The notes below the pieces were generated by a model. It was not told the origin of the DNA, made no database searches, and saw nothing but the letters and a program-made list of their open reading frames with translations. Below, one piece after another: positions 36,939-48,900 of a stretch of DNA of 64,000 nt (the first letter of the stretch is position 1; the number at the start of each line of letters is the position of its first letter). A program made the translations under genes and the position numbers. The DNA comes from Cylicocyclus nassatus (Eukaryota; Nematoda; Chromadorea; Rhabditida; Strongylidae): positions 183,986 to 247,985 of the forward strand of contig CATQJL010000135.1 of NCBI GenBank assembly GCA_958299035.1, given 5' to 3'.

Positions 36939-37944
36939 CCTACGAAAGAGTGTCAAGGCTCACGAAGGAGTGTCAAGGCTCACGAAGGAGAGTCAAGGCT
37001 CACGAAGGAGTGTCAAGGCTCACGAAGGAGTGTCAAGGCTCACGAAGGAGTGTCAAGGCTCACGAAGGAGTGTCAAGGCCTACGAAGGAGTGTCAAGGCT
37101 CAAAGATCAAGGCTCAGGAAGGAGTGTCAAGGCTCACGAAGAAGTGTCAAGGCTCACGAAAGAGTGTCAAGGTTCACGAAGGAGTGTCAAGGCTCACGAA
37201 GGAGTGTCAAGGCCTACGAAGGAGTGTCAAGGCTCACGAAGGAGTGTCAAGGCTCACGAAGAAGTGTCAAGGCTCACGAAAGAGTGTCAAGGCTCACGAA
37301 GGGAGTGTCAAGGCTCACGAAGGAGTGTCAAGGCCTACGAAAGAGTGTCAAGGCTCACGAAGGAGTGTCAAGGCTCACGAAGGAGAGTCAAGGCTCACGA
37401 AGGAGTGTCAAGGCTCACGAAGGAGTGTCAAGGCTCACGAAGGAGTGTCAAGGCTCACGAAGGAGTGTCAAGGCCTACGAAGGAGTGACAAGGCTCACGA
37501 AGGAGTGTCAAGGCTCACGAAGGAGTGTCAAGGCTCACGAAGGAGTGTCAAGGCTCACGAAGGAGTGTCAAGGCTCACGAAGGAGTGTCAAGGCCCACGA
37601 AGGAGTGTCAAGGCTCACGAAGGAGTGTCAAGGATCACGAAGGAGTGTCAAGGCTCACGAAGGAGTGTCAAGGCCTACGAAGGAGTGTCAAGGCTCACGA
37701 AGGAGTGTCAAGGCCTACGAAGGAGTGTCAAGGCTCACGAAGGAGTGTCAAGGCTCACGAAGGAGTGTCAAGGCTCACGAAGGAGTGTCAAGGCTCACGA
37801 AGGAGAGTCAAGGCTCACGAAGGAGTGTCAAGGCTCACGAAGGAGTGTCAAGGCTCACGAAGGAGTGTCAAGGCTCACGAAGGAGTGTCAAGGCCTACGA
37901 AGGAGTGACAAGGCTCACGAAGGAGTGTCAAGGCTCACGAAGGA

Positions 37945-39491
37945 GTGTCAAGGCCTACGAAAGAGTGTCAAGGCTCACGAAGGAGTGTCAAGGCTCACGA
38001 AGGAGAGTCAAGGCTCACGAAGGAGTGTCAAGGCTCACGAAGGAGTGTCAAGGCTCACGAAGGAGTGTCAAGGCTCACGAAGGAGTGTCAAGGCCTACGA
38101 AGGAGTGACAAGGCTCACGAAGGAGTGTCAAGGCTCACGAAGGAGTGTCAAGGCTCACGAAGGAGTGTCAAGGCTCACGAAGGAGTGTCAAGGCTCACGA
38201 AGGAGTGTCAAGGCCCACGAAGGAGTGTCAAGGCTCACGAAGGAGTGTCAAGGCTCACGAAGGAGTGTCAAGGCTCACGAAGGAGTGTCAAGGCCTACGA
38301 AGGAGTGTCAAGGCTCACGAAGGAGTGTCAAGGCCTACGAAGGAGTGTCAAGGCTCACGAAGGAGTGTCAAGGCTCACGAAGGAGTGTCAAGGCTCACGA
38401 AGGAGTGTCAAGGCTCACGAAGGAGAGTCAAGGCTCACGAAGGAGTGTCAAGGCTCACGAAGGAGTGTCAAGGCTTACGAAGGAGTGTCAAGGCTCACGA
38501 AGGAGTGTCAAGGCTCACGAAGGAGTGTCAAGGCCTACGAAGGAGTGACAAGGCTCACGAAGGAGTGTCAAGGCTCACGAAGGAGTGTCAAGGCTCACGA
38601 AGGAGTGTCAAGGCTCACGAAGGAGTGTCAAGGCTCACGAAGGAGTGTCAAGGCCCACGAAGGAGTGTCAAGGCTCACGAAGGAGTGTCAAGGCTCACGA
38701 AGGAGTGTCAAGGCTCACGAAGGAGTGTCAAGGCCTACGAAGGAGTGTCAAGGCTCACGAAGGAGTGTCAAGGCCTACGAAGGAGTGTCAAGGCTCACGA
38801 AGGAGTGTCAAGGCTCACGAAGGAGTGTCAAGGCTCACGAAGGAGTGTCAAGGCTCACGAAGGAGAGTCAAGGCTCACGAAGGAGTGTCAAGGCTCACGA
38901 AGGAGTGTCAAGGCTCACGAAGGAGTGTCAAGGCTCACGAAGGAGTGTCAAGGCCTACGAAGGAGTGACAAGGCTCACGAAGGAGTGTCAAGGCTCACGA
39001 AGGAGTGTCAAGGCTCACGAAAGAGTGTCAAGGCCTACGAAGGAGTGACAAGGCTCACGAAGGAGTGTCAAGGCTCACGAAGGAGTGTCAAGGCCTACGA
39101 AGGAGTGTCAAGGCTCATGAAGGAGTGTCAAGGCCTATGAAGGAGTGTCAAGGCTCACGAAGGAGTGTCAAGGCTCACGAAGGAGAGTCAAGGCTCACGA
39201 AGGAGTGTCAAGGCCTACGAAGGAGTGTCAAGGCTCACGAAGGAGTGTCAAGGCTCACGAAGGAGTGTCAAGGCTCACGAAAGAGTGTCAAGGCTCACGA
39301 AGGAGTGTCAAGGCTCACGAAGGAGTGTCAAGGCCTACGAAGGAGTGTCAAGGCTCAAAGATCAAGGCTCAGGAAGGAGTGTCAAGGCTCACGAAGAAGT
39401 GTCAAGGCTCACGAAAGAGTGTCAAGGTTCACGAAGGAGTGTTAAGGCTCACGAAGGAGTGTCAAGGCCTACGAAGGAGTGTCAAGGCTCA
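37945..39491 (+). repeat. Second copy of the 27.3-28.8 kb block
   Basis: It matches at 10,651 bp from the first copy, with CTCACG where the first has the private CTCAGG. It is followed by a 794-bp spaced repeat of the CATG/TATG, GAGTC, AAAGATCA, GGTTC-GTTAAGG series (39,110s and 39,900s; AAAGATCA at 39,357 and 40,150). Confidence 0.78.
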
Positions 39492-42400
39492 CGAAGGAGT
39501 GTCAAGGCTCACGAAGGAGTGTCAAGGCTCACGAAGGAGTGTCAAGGCTCACGAAGGAGTGTCAAGGCTCACGAAGGAGTGTCAAGGCTCACGAAGGAGT
39601 GTCAAGGCTCACGAAGGAGTGTCAAGGCTCACGAAGGAGTGTCAAGGCTCACGAAGGAGAGTCAAGGCTCACGAAGGAGTGTCAAGGCTCACGAAGGAGT
39701 GTCAAGGCTCACGAAGGAGTGTCAAGGCTCACGAAGGAGTGTCAAGGCCTACGAAGGAGTGACAAGGCTCACGAAGGAGTGTCAAGGCTCACGAAGGAGT
39801 GTCAAGGCTCACGAAAGAGTGTCAAGGCCTACGAAGGAGTGACAAGGCTCACGAAGGAGTGTCAAGGCTCACGAAGGAGTGTCAAGGCCTACGAAGGAGT
39901 GTCAAGGCTCATGAAGGAGTGTCAAGGCCTATGAAGGAGTGTCAAGGCTCACGAAGGAGTGTCAAGGCTCACGAAGGAGAGTCAAGGCTCACGAAGGAGT
40001 GTCAAGGCCTACGAAGGAGTGTCAAGGCTCACGAAGGAGTGTCAAGGCTCACGAAGGAGTGTCAAGGCTCACGAAAGAGTGTCAAGGCTCACGAAGGAGT
40101 GTCAAGGCTCACGAAGGAGTGTCAAGGCCTACGAAGGAGTGTCAAGGCTCAAAGATCAAGGCTCAGGAAGGAGTGTCAAGGCTCACGAAGAAGTGTCAAG
40201 GCTCACGAAAGAGTGTCAAGGTTCACGAAGGAGTGTTAAGGCTCACGAAGGAGTGTCAAGGCCTACGAAGGAGTGTCAAGGCTCACGAAGGAGTGTCAAG
40301 GCTCACGAAGGAGTGTCAAGGCTCACGAAGGAGTGTCAAGGCTCACGAAGGAGTGTCAAGGCTCACGAAGGAGTGTCAAGGCTCACGAAGGAGAGTCAAG
40401 GCTCACGAAGGAGTGTCAAGGCTCACGAAGGAGTGTCAAGGCTCACGAAGGAGTGTCAAGGCTCACGAAGGAGTGTCAAGGCCTACGAAGGAGTGACAAG
40501 GCTCACGAAGGAGTGTCAAGGCTCACGAAGGAGTGTCAAGGCCTACGAAAGAGTGTCAAGGCTCACGAAGGAGTGTCAAGGCTCACGAAGGAGAGTCAAG
40601 GCTCACGAAGGAGTGTCAAGGCTCACGAAGGAGTGTCAAGGCTCACGAAGGAGTGTCAAGGCTCACGAAGGAGTGTCAAGGCCTACGAAGGAGTGACAAG
40701 GCTCACGAAGGAGTGTCAAGGCTCACGAAGGAGTGTCAAGGCTCACGAAGGAGTGTCAAGGCTCACGAAGGAGTGTCAAGGCTCACGAAGGAGTGTCAAG
40801 GCCCACGAAGGAGTGTCAAGGCTCACGAAGGAGTGTCAAGGCTCACGAAGGAGTGTCAAGGCTCACGAAGGAGTGTCAAGGCCTACGAAGGAGTGTCAAG
40901 GCTCACGAAGGAGTGTCAAGGCCTACGAAGGAGTGTCAAGGCTCACGAAGGAGTGTCAAGGCTCACGAAGGAGTGTCAAGGCTCACGAAGGAGTGTCAAG
41001 GCCTACGAAGGAGTGACAAGGCTCACGAAGGAGTGTCAAGGCTCACGAAGGAGTGTCAAGGCTCACGAAGGAGTGTCAAGGCTCACGAAGGAGTGTCAAG
41101 GCTCACGAAGGAGTGTCAAGGCCCACGAAGGAGTGTCAAGGCTCACGAAGGAGTGTCAAGGCTCACGAAGGAGTGTCAAGGCTCACGAAGGAGTGTCAAG
41201 GCCTACGAAGGAGTGTCAAGGCTCATGAAGGAGTGTCAAGGCCTACGAAGGAGTGTCAAGGCTCACGAAGGAGTGTCAAGGCTCACGAAGGAGTGTCAAG
41301 GCTCACGAAGGAGTGTCAAGGCTCACGAAGGAGAGTCAAGGCTCACGAAGGAGTGTCAAGGCTCACGAAGGAGTGTCAAGGCTCACGAAGGAGTGTCAAG
41401 GCTCACGAAGGAGTGTCAAGGCCTACGAAGGAGTGTCAAGGCTCACGAAGGAGTGTCAAGGCTCACGAAGGAGTGTCAAGGCTCACGAAAGAGTGTCAAG
41501 GCCTACGAAGGAGTGACAAGGCTCACGAAGGAGTGTCAAGGCTCACGAAGGAGTGTCAAGGCCTACGAAGGAGTGTCAAGGCTCATGAAGGAGTGTCAAG
41601 GCCTATGAAGGAGTGTCAAGGCTCACGAAGGAGTGTCAAGGCTCACGAAGGAGAGTCAAGGCTCACGAAGGAGTGTCAAGGCCTACGAAGGAGTGTCAAG
41701 GCTCACGAAGGAGTGTCAAGGCTCACGAAGGAGTGTCAAGGCTCACGAAAGAGTGTCAAGGCTCACGAAGGAGTGTCAAGGCTCACGAAGGAGTGTCAAG
41801 GCCTACGAAGGAGTGTCAAGGCTCAAAGATCAAGGCTCAGGAAGGAGTGTCAAGGCTCACGAAGAAGTGTCAAGGCTCACGAAAGAGTGTCAAGGTTCAC
41901 GAAGGAGTGTTAAGGCTCACGAAGGAGTGTCAAGGCCTACGAAGGAGTGTCAAGGCTCACGAAGGAGTGTCAAGGCTCACGAAGAAGTGTCAAGGCTCAC
42001 GAAAGAGTGTCAAGGCTCACGAAGGAGTGTCAAGGCCTACGAAGGAGTGTCAAGGCCTACGAAGGAATGTCAAGGCCTACGAAGGAGTGTCAAGGCTCAC
42101 GAAGGAGTGTCAAGGCTCACGAAGGAGTGTCAAGGCTCACGAAGGAGTCCCAAGGCCTACGAAGGAGTGTCAAGGCCTACGAAGGAGAGTCAAGGCCTAC
42201 GAAGGAGTGTCAAGGCTCACGAAGGAGTGTCAAGGCTCACGAAGGAGTGTCAAGGCTCACGAAGGAGTGTCAAGGCCTACGAAGGAGTGTCAAGGCTCAC
42301 GAAGGAGTGTCAAGGCCTACGAAGGAGAGTCAAGGCCTACGAAGGAGTGTCAAGGCTCACGAAGGAGTGTCAAGGCTCACGAAGGAGTGTCAAGGCTCAC

Positions 42401-45400
42401 GAAGGAGTGTCAAGGCCTACGAAAGAGTGTCAAGGCTCACGAAGGAGTGTCAAGGCCTACGAAGGAGTGTCAAGGCTCACGAAGGAGTGTCAAGGCTCAC
42501 GAAGGAGTGTCAAGGCTCACGAAGGAGTGTCAAGGCTCACGAAGGAGTGTCAAGGCTCACGAAGGAGTGTCAAGGCTCACGAAGGAGTGTCAAGGCTCAC
42601 GAAGGAGTGTCAAGGCCTACGAAGGAGTGTCAAGGCTCACGAAGGAGTGTCAAGGCCTACGAAGGAGTGTCAAGGCTCACGAAGGAGTGTCAAGGCTCAC
42701 GAAGGAGTGTCAAGGCTCACGAAGGAGTGTCAAGGCTCACGAAGGAGAGTCAAGGCTCACGAAGGAGTGTCAAGGCTCACGAAGGAGTGTCAAGGCTCAC
42801 GAAGGAGTGTCAAGGCTCACGAAGGAGTGTCAAGGCCTACGAAGGAGTGACAAGGCTCACGAAGGAGTGTCAAGGCTCACGAAGGAGTGTCAAGGCCTAC
42901 GAAAGAGTGTCAAGGCTCACGAAGGAGTGTCAAGGCTCACGAAGGAGAGTCAAGGCTCACGAAGGAGTGTCAAGGCTCACGAAGGAGTGTCAAGGCTCAC
43001 GAAGGAGTGTCAAGGCTCACGAAGGAGTGTCAAGGCCTACGAAGGAGTGACAAGGCTCACGAAGGAGTGTCAAGGCTCACGAAGGAGTGTCAAGGCTCAC
43101 GAAGGAGTGTCAAGGCCTACGAAGGAGTGTCAAGGCTCACGAAGGAGTGTCAAGGCCCACGAAGGAGTGTCAAGGCTCACGAAGGAGTGTCAAGGCTCAC
43201 GAAGGAGTGTCAAGGCTCACGAAGGAGTGTCAAGGCTCACGAAGGAGTGTCAAGGCCTACGAAGGAGTGTCAAGGCTCACGAAGGAGTGTCAAGGCCTAC
43301 GAAGGAGTGTCAAGGCTCACGAAGGAGTGTCAAGGCTCACGAAGGAGTGTCAAGGCTCACGAAGGAGTGTCAAGGCTCACGAAGGAGAGTCAAGGCTCAC
43401 GAAGGAGTGTCAAGGCTCACGAAGGAGTGTCAAGGCTCACGAAGGAGTGTCAAGGCTCACGAAGGAGTGTCAAGGCTCACGAAGGAGTGTCAAGGCCTAC
43501 GAAGAGTAACAAGGCTCACGAAGGAGTGTCAAGGCTCACGAAGGAGTGTCAAGGCTCACGAAGGAGTGTCAAGGCTCACGAAGGAGTGTCAAGGCTCACG
43601 AAGGAGTGTCAAGGCCCACGAAGGAGTGTCAAGGCTCACGAAGGAGTGTCAAGGCTCACGAAGGAGTGTCAAGGCTCACGAAGGAGTGTCAAGGCCTACG
43701 AAGGAGTGTCAAGGCTCACGAAGGAGTGTCAAGGCCTACGAAGGAGTGTCAAGGCTCACGAAGGAGTGTCAAGGCTCACGAAGGAGTGTCAAGGCTCACG
43801 AAGGAGTGTCAAGGCTCACGAAGGAGAGTCAAGGCTCACGAAGGAGTGTCAAGGCTCACGAAGGAGTGTCAAGGCTCACGAAGGAGTGTCAAGGCTCACG
43901 AAGGAGTGTCAAGGCCTACGAAGGAGTGACAAGGCTCACGAAGGAGTGTCAAGGCTCACGAAGGAGTGTCAAGGCTCACGAAAGAGTGTCAAGGCCTACG
44001 AAGGAGTGACAAGGCTCACGAAGGAGTGTCAAGGCTCACGAAGGAGTGTCAAGGCCTACGAAGGAGTGTCAAGGCTCATGAAGGAGTGTCAAGGCCTATG
44101 AAGGAGTGTCAAGGCTCACGAAGGAGTGTCAAGGCTCACGAAGGAGAGTCAAGGCTCACGAAGGAGTGTCAAGGCCTACGAAGGAGTGTCAAGGCTCACG
44201 AAGGAGTGTCAAGGCTCACGAAGGAGTGTCAAGGCTCACGAAAGAGTGTCAAGGCTCACGAAGGAGTGTCAAGGCTCACGAAGGAGTGTCAAGGCCTACG
44301 AAGGAGTGTCAAGGCTCAAAGATCAAGGCTCAGGAAGGAGTGTCAAGGCTCACGAAGAAGTGTCAAGGCTCACGAAAGAGTGTCAAGGTTCACGAAGGAG
44401 TGTCAAGGCTCACGAAGGAGTGTCAAGGCCTACGAAGGAGTGTCAAGGCTCACGAAGGAGTGTCAAGGCTCACGAAGAAGTGTCAAGGCTCACGAAAGAG
44501 TGTCAAGGCTCACGAAGGAGTGTCAAGGCCTACGAAGGAGTGTCAAGGCCTACGAAGGAATGTCAAGGCCTACGAAGGAGTGTCAAGGCTCACGAAGGAG
44601 TGTCAAGGCTCACGAAGGAGTGTCAAGGCTCACGAAGGAGTCCCAAGGCCTACGAAGGAGTGTCAAGGCCTACGAAGGAGAGTCAAGGCCTACGAAGGAG
44701 TGTCAAGGCTCACGAAGGAGTGTCAAGGCTCACGAAGGAGTGTCAAGGCTCACGAAGGAGTGTCAAGGCCTACGAAGGAGTGTCAAGGCTCACGAAGGAG
44801 TGTCAAGGCCTACGAAGGAGAGTCAAGGCCTACGAAGGAGTGTCAAGGCTCACGAAGGAGTGTCAAGGCTCACGAAGGAGTGTCAAGGCCTACGAAAGAG
44901 TGTCAAGGCTCACGAAGGAGTGTCAAGGCCTACGAAGGAGTGTCAAGGCTCACGAAGGAGTGTCAAGGCTCACGAAGGAGTGTCAAGGCTCACGAAGGAG
45001 TGTCAAGGCCTACGAAGGAATGTCAAGGCCTACGAAGGAGTGTCAAGGCTCACGAAGGAGTGTCAAGGCTCACGAAGAAGTGTCAAGGCTCACGAAAGAG
45101 TGTCAAGGCTCACGAAGGAGTGTCAAGGCTCACGAAGGAGTGTCAAGGCTCACGAAGGAGTGTCAAGGCCTACGAAGGAGTGTCAAGGCTCACGAAGGAG
45201 TGTCAAGGCCTACGAAGGAGAGTCAAGGCCTACGAAGGAGTGTCAAGGCTCACGAAGGAGTGTCAAGGCTCACGAAGGAGTGTCAAGGCCTACGAAAGAG
45301 TGTCAAGGCTCACGAAGGAGTGTCAAGGCCTACGAAGGAGTGTCAAGGCTCACGAAGGAGTGTCAAGGCTCACGAAGGAGTGTCAAGGCTCACGAAGGAG

Positions 45401-46260
45401 TGTCAAGGCTCACGAAGGAGTGTCAAGGCTTACGAAGGAGTGTCAAGGCCTACGAAGGAGAGTCAAGGCCTACGAAGGAGTGTCAAGGCTCACGAAGGAG
45501 TGTCAAGGCTCACGAAGGAGTGTCAAGGCCTACGAAGGAGTGTCAAGGCTCACGAAGGAGTGTCAAGGCTCACGAAGGAGTGTCAAGGCCTACGAAGGAG
45601 TGTCAAGGCTCACGAAGGAGTGTCAAGGCCTACGAAGGAGTGTCAAGGCTCACGAAGGATGCCAAGGCCTACGAAGGAGTGTCAAGGCTCACGAAGGAGT
45701 GTCAAGGCTCACGAAGGAGTGTCAAGGCTCACGAAGGAGTGCCAAGGCTCACGAAGGAGTGTCAAGGCTCACGAAGGAGTGTCAAGGCCTACGAAGGAGT
45801 GTCAAGGCTCATGAAGGAGTGTCAAGGCCTACGAAGGAGTGTCAAGGCTCACGAAGGGGTGTCAAGGCTCACGAAGGAGAGTCAAGGCTCACGAAGAAGT
45901 GTCAAGGCTCACGAAGGAGTGTCAAGGCTCACGAAGGAGTGTCAAGGCTCACGAAGGAGTGTCAAGGCTCACGAAAGAGTGTCAAGGCCTACGAAGGAGA
46001 GTCAAGGCCTACGAAGGAGTGTCAAGGCTCACGAAGGAGTGTCAAGGCCTACGAAGGAGTGTCAAGGCTCACGAAGGAGTGTCAAGGCCTACGAAGGAGT
46101 GTCAAGGCCTACGAAGGAGTGTCAAGGCCTACGAAGGAGTGTCAAGGCTCACGAAGGAGTGTCAAGGCTCACGAAGGAGTGTCAAGGCTCACGAAGGAGT
46201 GTCAAGGCTCACGAAGGAGTGTCAAGGCCTACGAAGGAGTGTCAAGGCTCACGAAGGAGT

Positions 46261-48900
46261 GTCAAGGCCTACGAAGGAGTGTCAAGGCTCACGAAGGAGT
46301 GTCAAGGCTCACGAAGGAGTGTCAAGGCTCACGAAGGAGTGTCAAGGCTCACGAAGGAGTCCCAAGGCCTACGAAGGAGTGTCAAGGCCTACGAAGGAGA
46401 GTCAAGGCCTACGAAGGAGTGTCAAGGCTCACGAAGGAGTGTCAAGGCTCACGAAGGAGTGTCAAGGCTCACGAAGGAGTGTCAAGGCTCACGAAGGAGT
46501 GTCAAGGCTCACGAAGGAGTGTCAAGGCCTACGAAGGAGTGTCAAGGCTCACGAAGGAGTGTCAAGGCCTACGAAGGAGTGTCAAGGCTCACGAAGGAGT
46601 GTTAAGGCTCACGAAAGAGTGTCAAGGCTCACGAAGGAGTGTCAAGGCTCACGAAGGAGTGTCAAGGCTCACGAAGGAGTGTCAAGGCTCACGAAGGAGT
46701 GTCAAGGCCTACGAAGGAGTGTCAAGGCCTACGAAGGAGTGTCAAGGCTCACGAAGGAGAGTCAAGGCCTACGAAGGAGTGTCAGGGCTCACGAAGGAGT
46801 GTCAAGGCCTACGAAGGAGTGTCAAGGCTCACGAAGGAGTGTCAAGGCCTACGAAGGAGTGTCAAGGCTCACGAAGGAGTGTCAAGGCTCACGAAGGAGT
46901 GTCAAGGCCTACGAAGGAGTGTCAAGGCCTACGAAGGAGTGTCAAGGCTCACGAAGGAGTGTTAAGGCTCACGAAAGAGTGTCAAGGCTCACGAAGGAGT
47001 GTCAAGGCCTACGAAGGAGTGTCAAGGCTCACGAAGGAGTGTCAAGGCTCACGAAGGAGTGTCAAGGCTCACGAAGGAGTGTCAAGGCTCACGAAGGAGT
47101 GTCAAGGCCTACGAAGGAGTGTCAAGGCCTACGAAGGAGTGTCAAGGCTCACGAAGGAGAGTCAAGGCTCACGAAGGAGTGTCAAGGCTCACGAAGGAGT
47201 GTCAAGGCCTACGAAGGTGTGTCAAGGCTCACGAAGGAGTGTCAAGGCTCACGAAGGAGTGTCAAGGCCTACGAAGGAGTGTCAAGGCTCACGAAGGAGT
47301 GTCAAGGCTCACGAAGGAGTGTCAAGGCTCACGAAGGAGTGTCAAGGCCTACGAAGGAGTGGCAAGGCTCACGAAGGAGTGTCAAGGCTCACGAAGGAGT
47401 GTCAAGGCTCACGAAGGAGTGTCAAGGCTCACGAAGGAGTGTCAAGGCTCACGAAGGAGTGTCAAGGCCTACGAAGGAGTGTCAAGGCCTACGAAAGAGT
47501 GTCAAGGCTCACGAAAGAGTGTCAAGGCTCACGAAGGAGTGTCAAGGCCTACGAAGGAGTGTCAAGGCCTACGAAGGAGTGTCAAGGCCTACGAAGGAGT
47601 GTCAAGGCTCACGAAGGAGTGTCAAGGCTCACGAAGGAGTGTCAAGGCTCACGAAGGAGTGTCAAGGCTCACGAAGGAGTCCCAAGGCCTACGAAGGAGT
47701 GTCAAGGCCTACGAAGGAGAGTCAAGGCCTACGAAGGAGTGTCAAGGCTCACGAAGGAGTGTCAAGGCTCACGAAGGAGTGTCAAGGCTCACGAAGGAGT
47801 GTCAAGGCTCACGAAGGAGTGTCAAGGCTCACGAAGGAGTGTCAAGGCCTACGAAGGAGTGTCAAGGCTCACGAAGGAGTGTCAAGGCCTACGAAGGAGT
47901 GTCAAGGCTCACGAAGGAGTGTTAAGGCTCACGAAAGAGTGTCAAGGCTCACGAAGGAGTGTCAAGGCTCACGAAGGAGTGTCAAGGCTCACGAAGGAGT
48001 GTCAAGGCTCACGAAGGAGTGTCAAGGCCTACGAAGGAGTGTCAAGGCCTACGAAGGAGTGTCAAGGCTCACGAAGGAGAGTCAAGGCCTACGAAGGAGT
48101 GTCAGGGCTCACGAAGGAGTGTCAAGGCCTACGAAGGAGTGTCAAGGCTCACGAAGGAGTGTCAAGGCCTACGAAGGAGTGTCAAGGCTCACGAAGGAGT
48201 GTCAAGGCTCACGAAGGAGTGTCAAGGCCTACGAAGGAGTGTCAAGGCCTACGAAGGAGTGTCAAGGCTCACGAAGGAGTGTTAAGGCTCACGAAAGAGT
48301 GTCAAGGCTCACGAAGGAGTGTCAAGGCCTACGAAGGAGTGTCAAGGCTCACGAAGGAGTGTCAAGGCTCACGAAGGAGTGTCAAGGCTCACGAAGGAGT
48401 GTCAAGGCTCACGAAGGAGTGTCAAGGCCTACGAAGGAGTGTCAAGGCCTACGAAGGAGTGTCAAGGCTCACGAAGGAGAGTCAAGGCTCACGAAGGAGT
48501 GTCAAGGCTCACGAAGGAGTGTCAAGGCCTACGAAGGTGTGTCAAGGCTCACGAAGGAGTGTCAAGGCTCACGAAGGAGTGTCAAGGCCTACGAAGGAGT
48601 GTCAAGGCTCACGAAGGAGTGTCAAGGCTCACGAAGGAGTGTCAAGGCTCACGAAGGAGTGTCAAGGCCTACGAAGGAGTGGCAAGGCTCACGAAGGAGT
48701 GTCAAGGCTCACGAAGGAGTGTCAAGGCTCACGAAGGAGTGTCAAGGCTCACGAAGGAGTGTCAAGGCTCACGAAGGAGTGTCAAGGCCTACGAAGGAGT
48801 GTCAAGGCCTACGAAAGAGTGTCAAGGCTCACGAAAGAGTGTCAAGGCTCACGAAGGAGTGTCAAGGCCTACGAAGGAGTGTCAAGGCCTACGAAGGAGT
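46261..48900 (+). repeat. Perfect tandem duplication, 2 x 1,320 bp (66 units each)
   Basis: Bases 46,261-47,580 and 47,581-48,900 agreed in every 60-base row I compared. Shared rare units are GTCCC (46,360/47,680), GTTAAGG (46,601/47,921 and 46,961/48,281), GTCAGGGC (near 46,783/48,103), GAAGGTGTG (near 47,217/48,537) and GTGGC (47,360/48,680). The unit before and the unit after the pair differ, which fixes the boundaries closely. Confidence 0.92.

Larger units (their letters stand above)
1..46260 (+). repeat. Array domain I (variant-rich segment)
   Basis: This part of the array carries variants that are rare or absent further right: GTGACAAGG units (last near 44,009), units shortened through AAAGATCAAGG (last near 44,318), the 19-bp GATGCC unit (last near 45,659), GAAGGGGTG units (last near 45,857) and adjacent CATG/TATG units (a lone CATG last near 45,811). 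The markers recur in fixed order in blocks of roughly 0.6-2.2 kb, and the blocks themselves are copied over distances of 8-11 kb. The right boundary is a zone rather than a point, about 45,860-46,260, placed where marker use changes and the 1,320-bp duplication begins. The GTCCCAAGG variant crosses the boundary (46,360 and 47,680), so the domains share ancestry. Confidence 0.75.
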
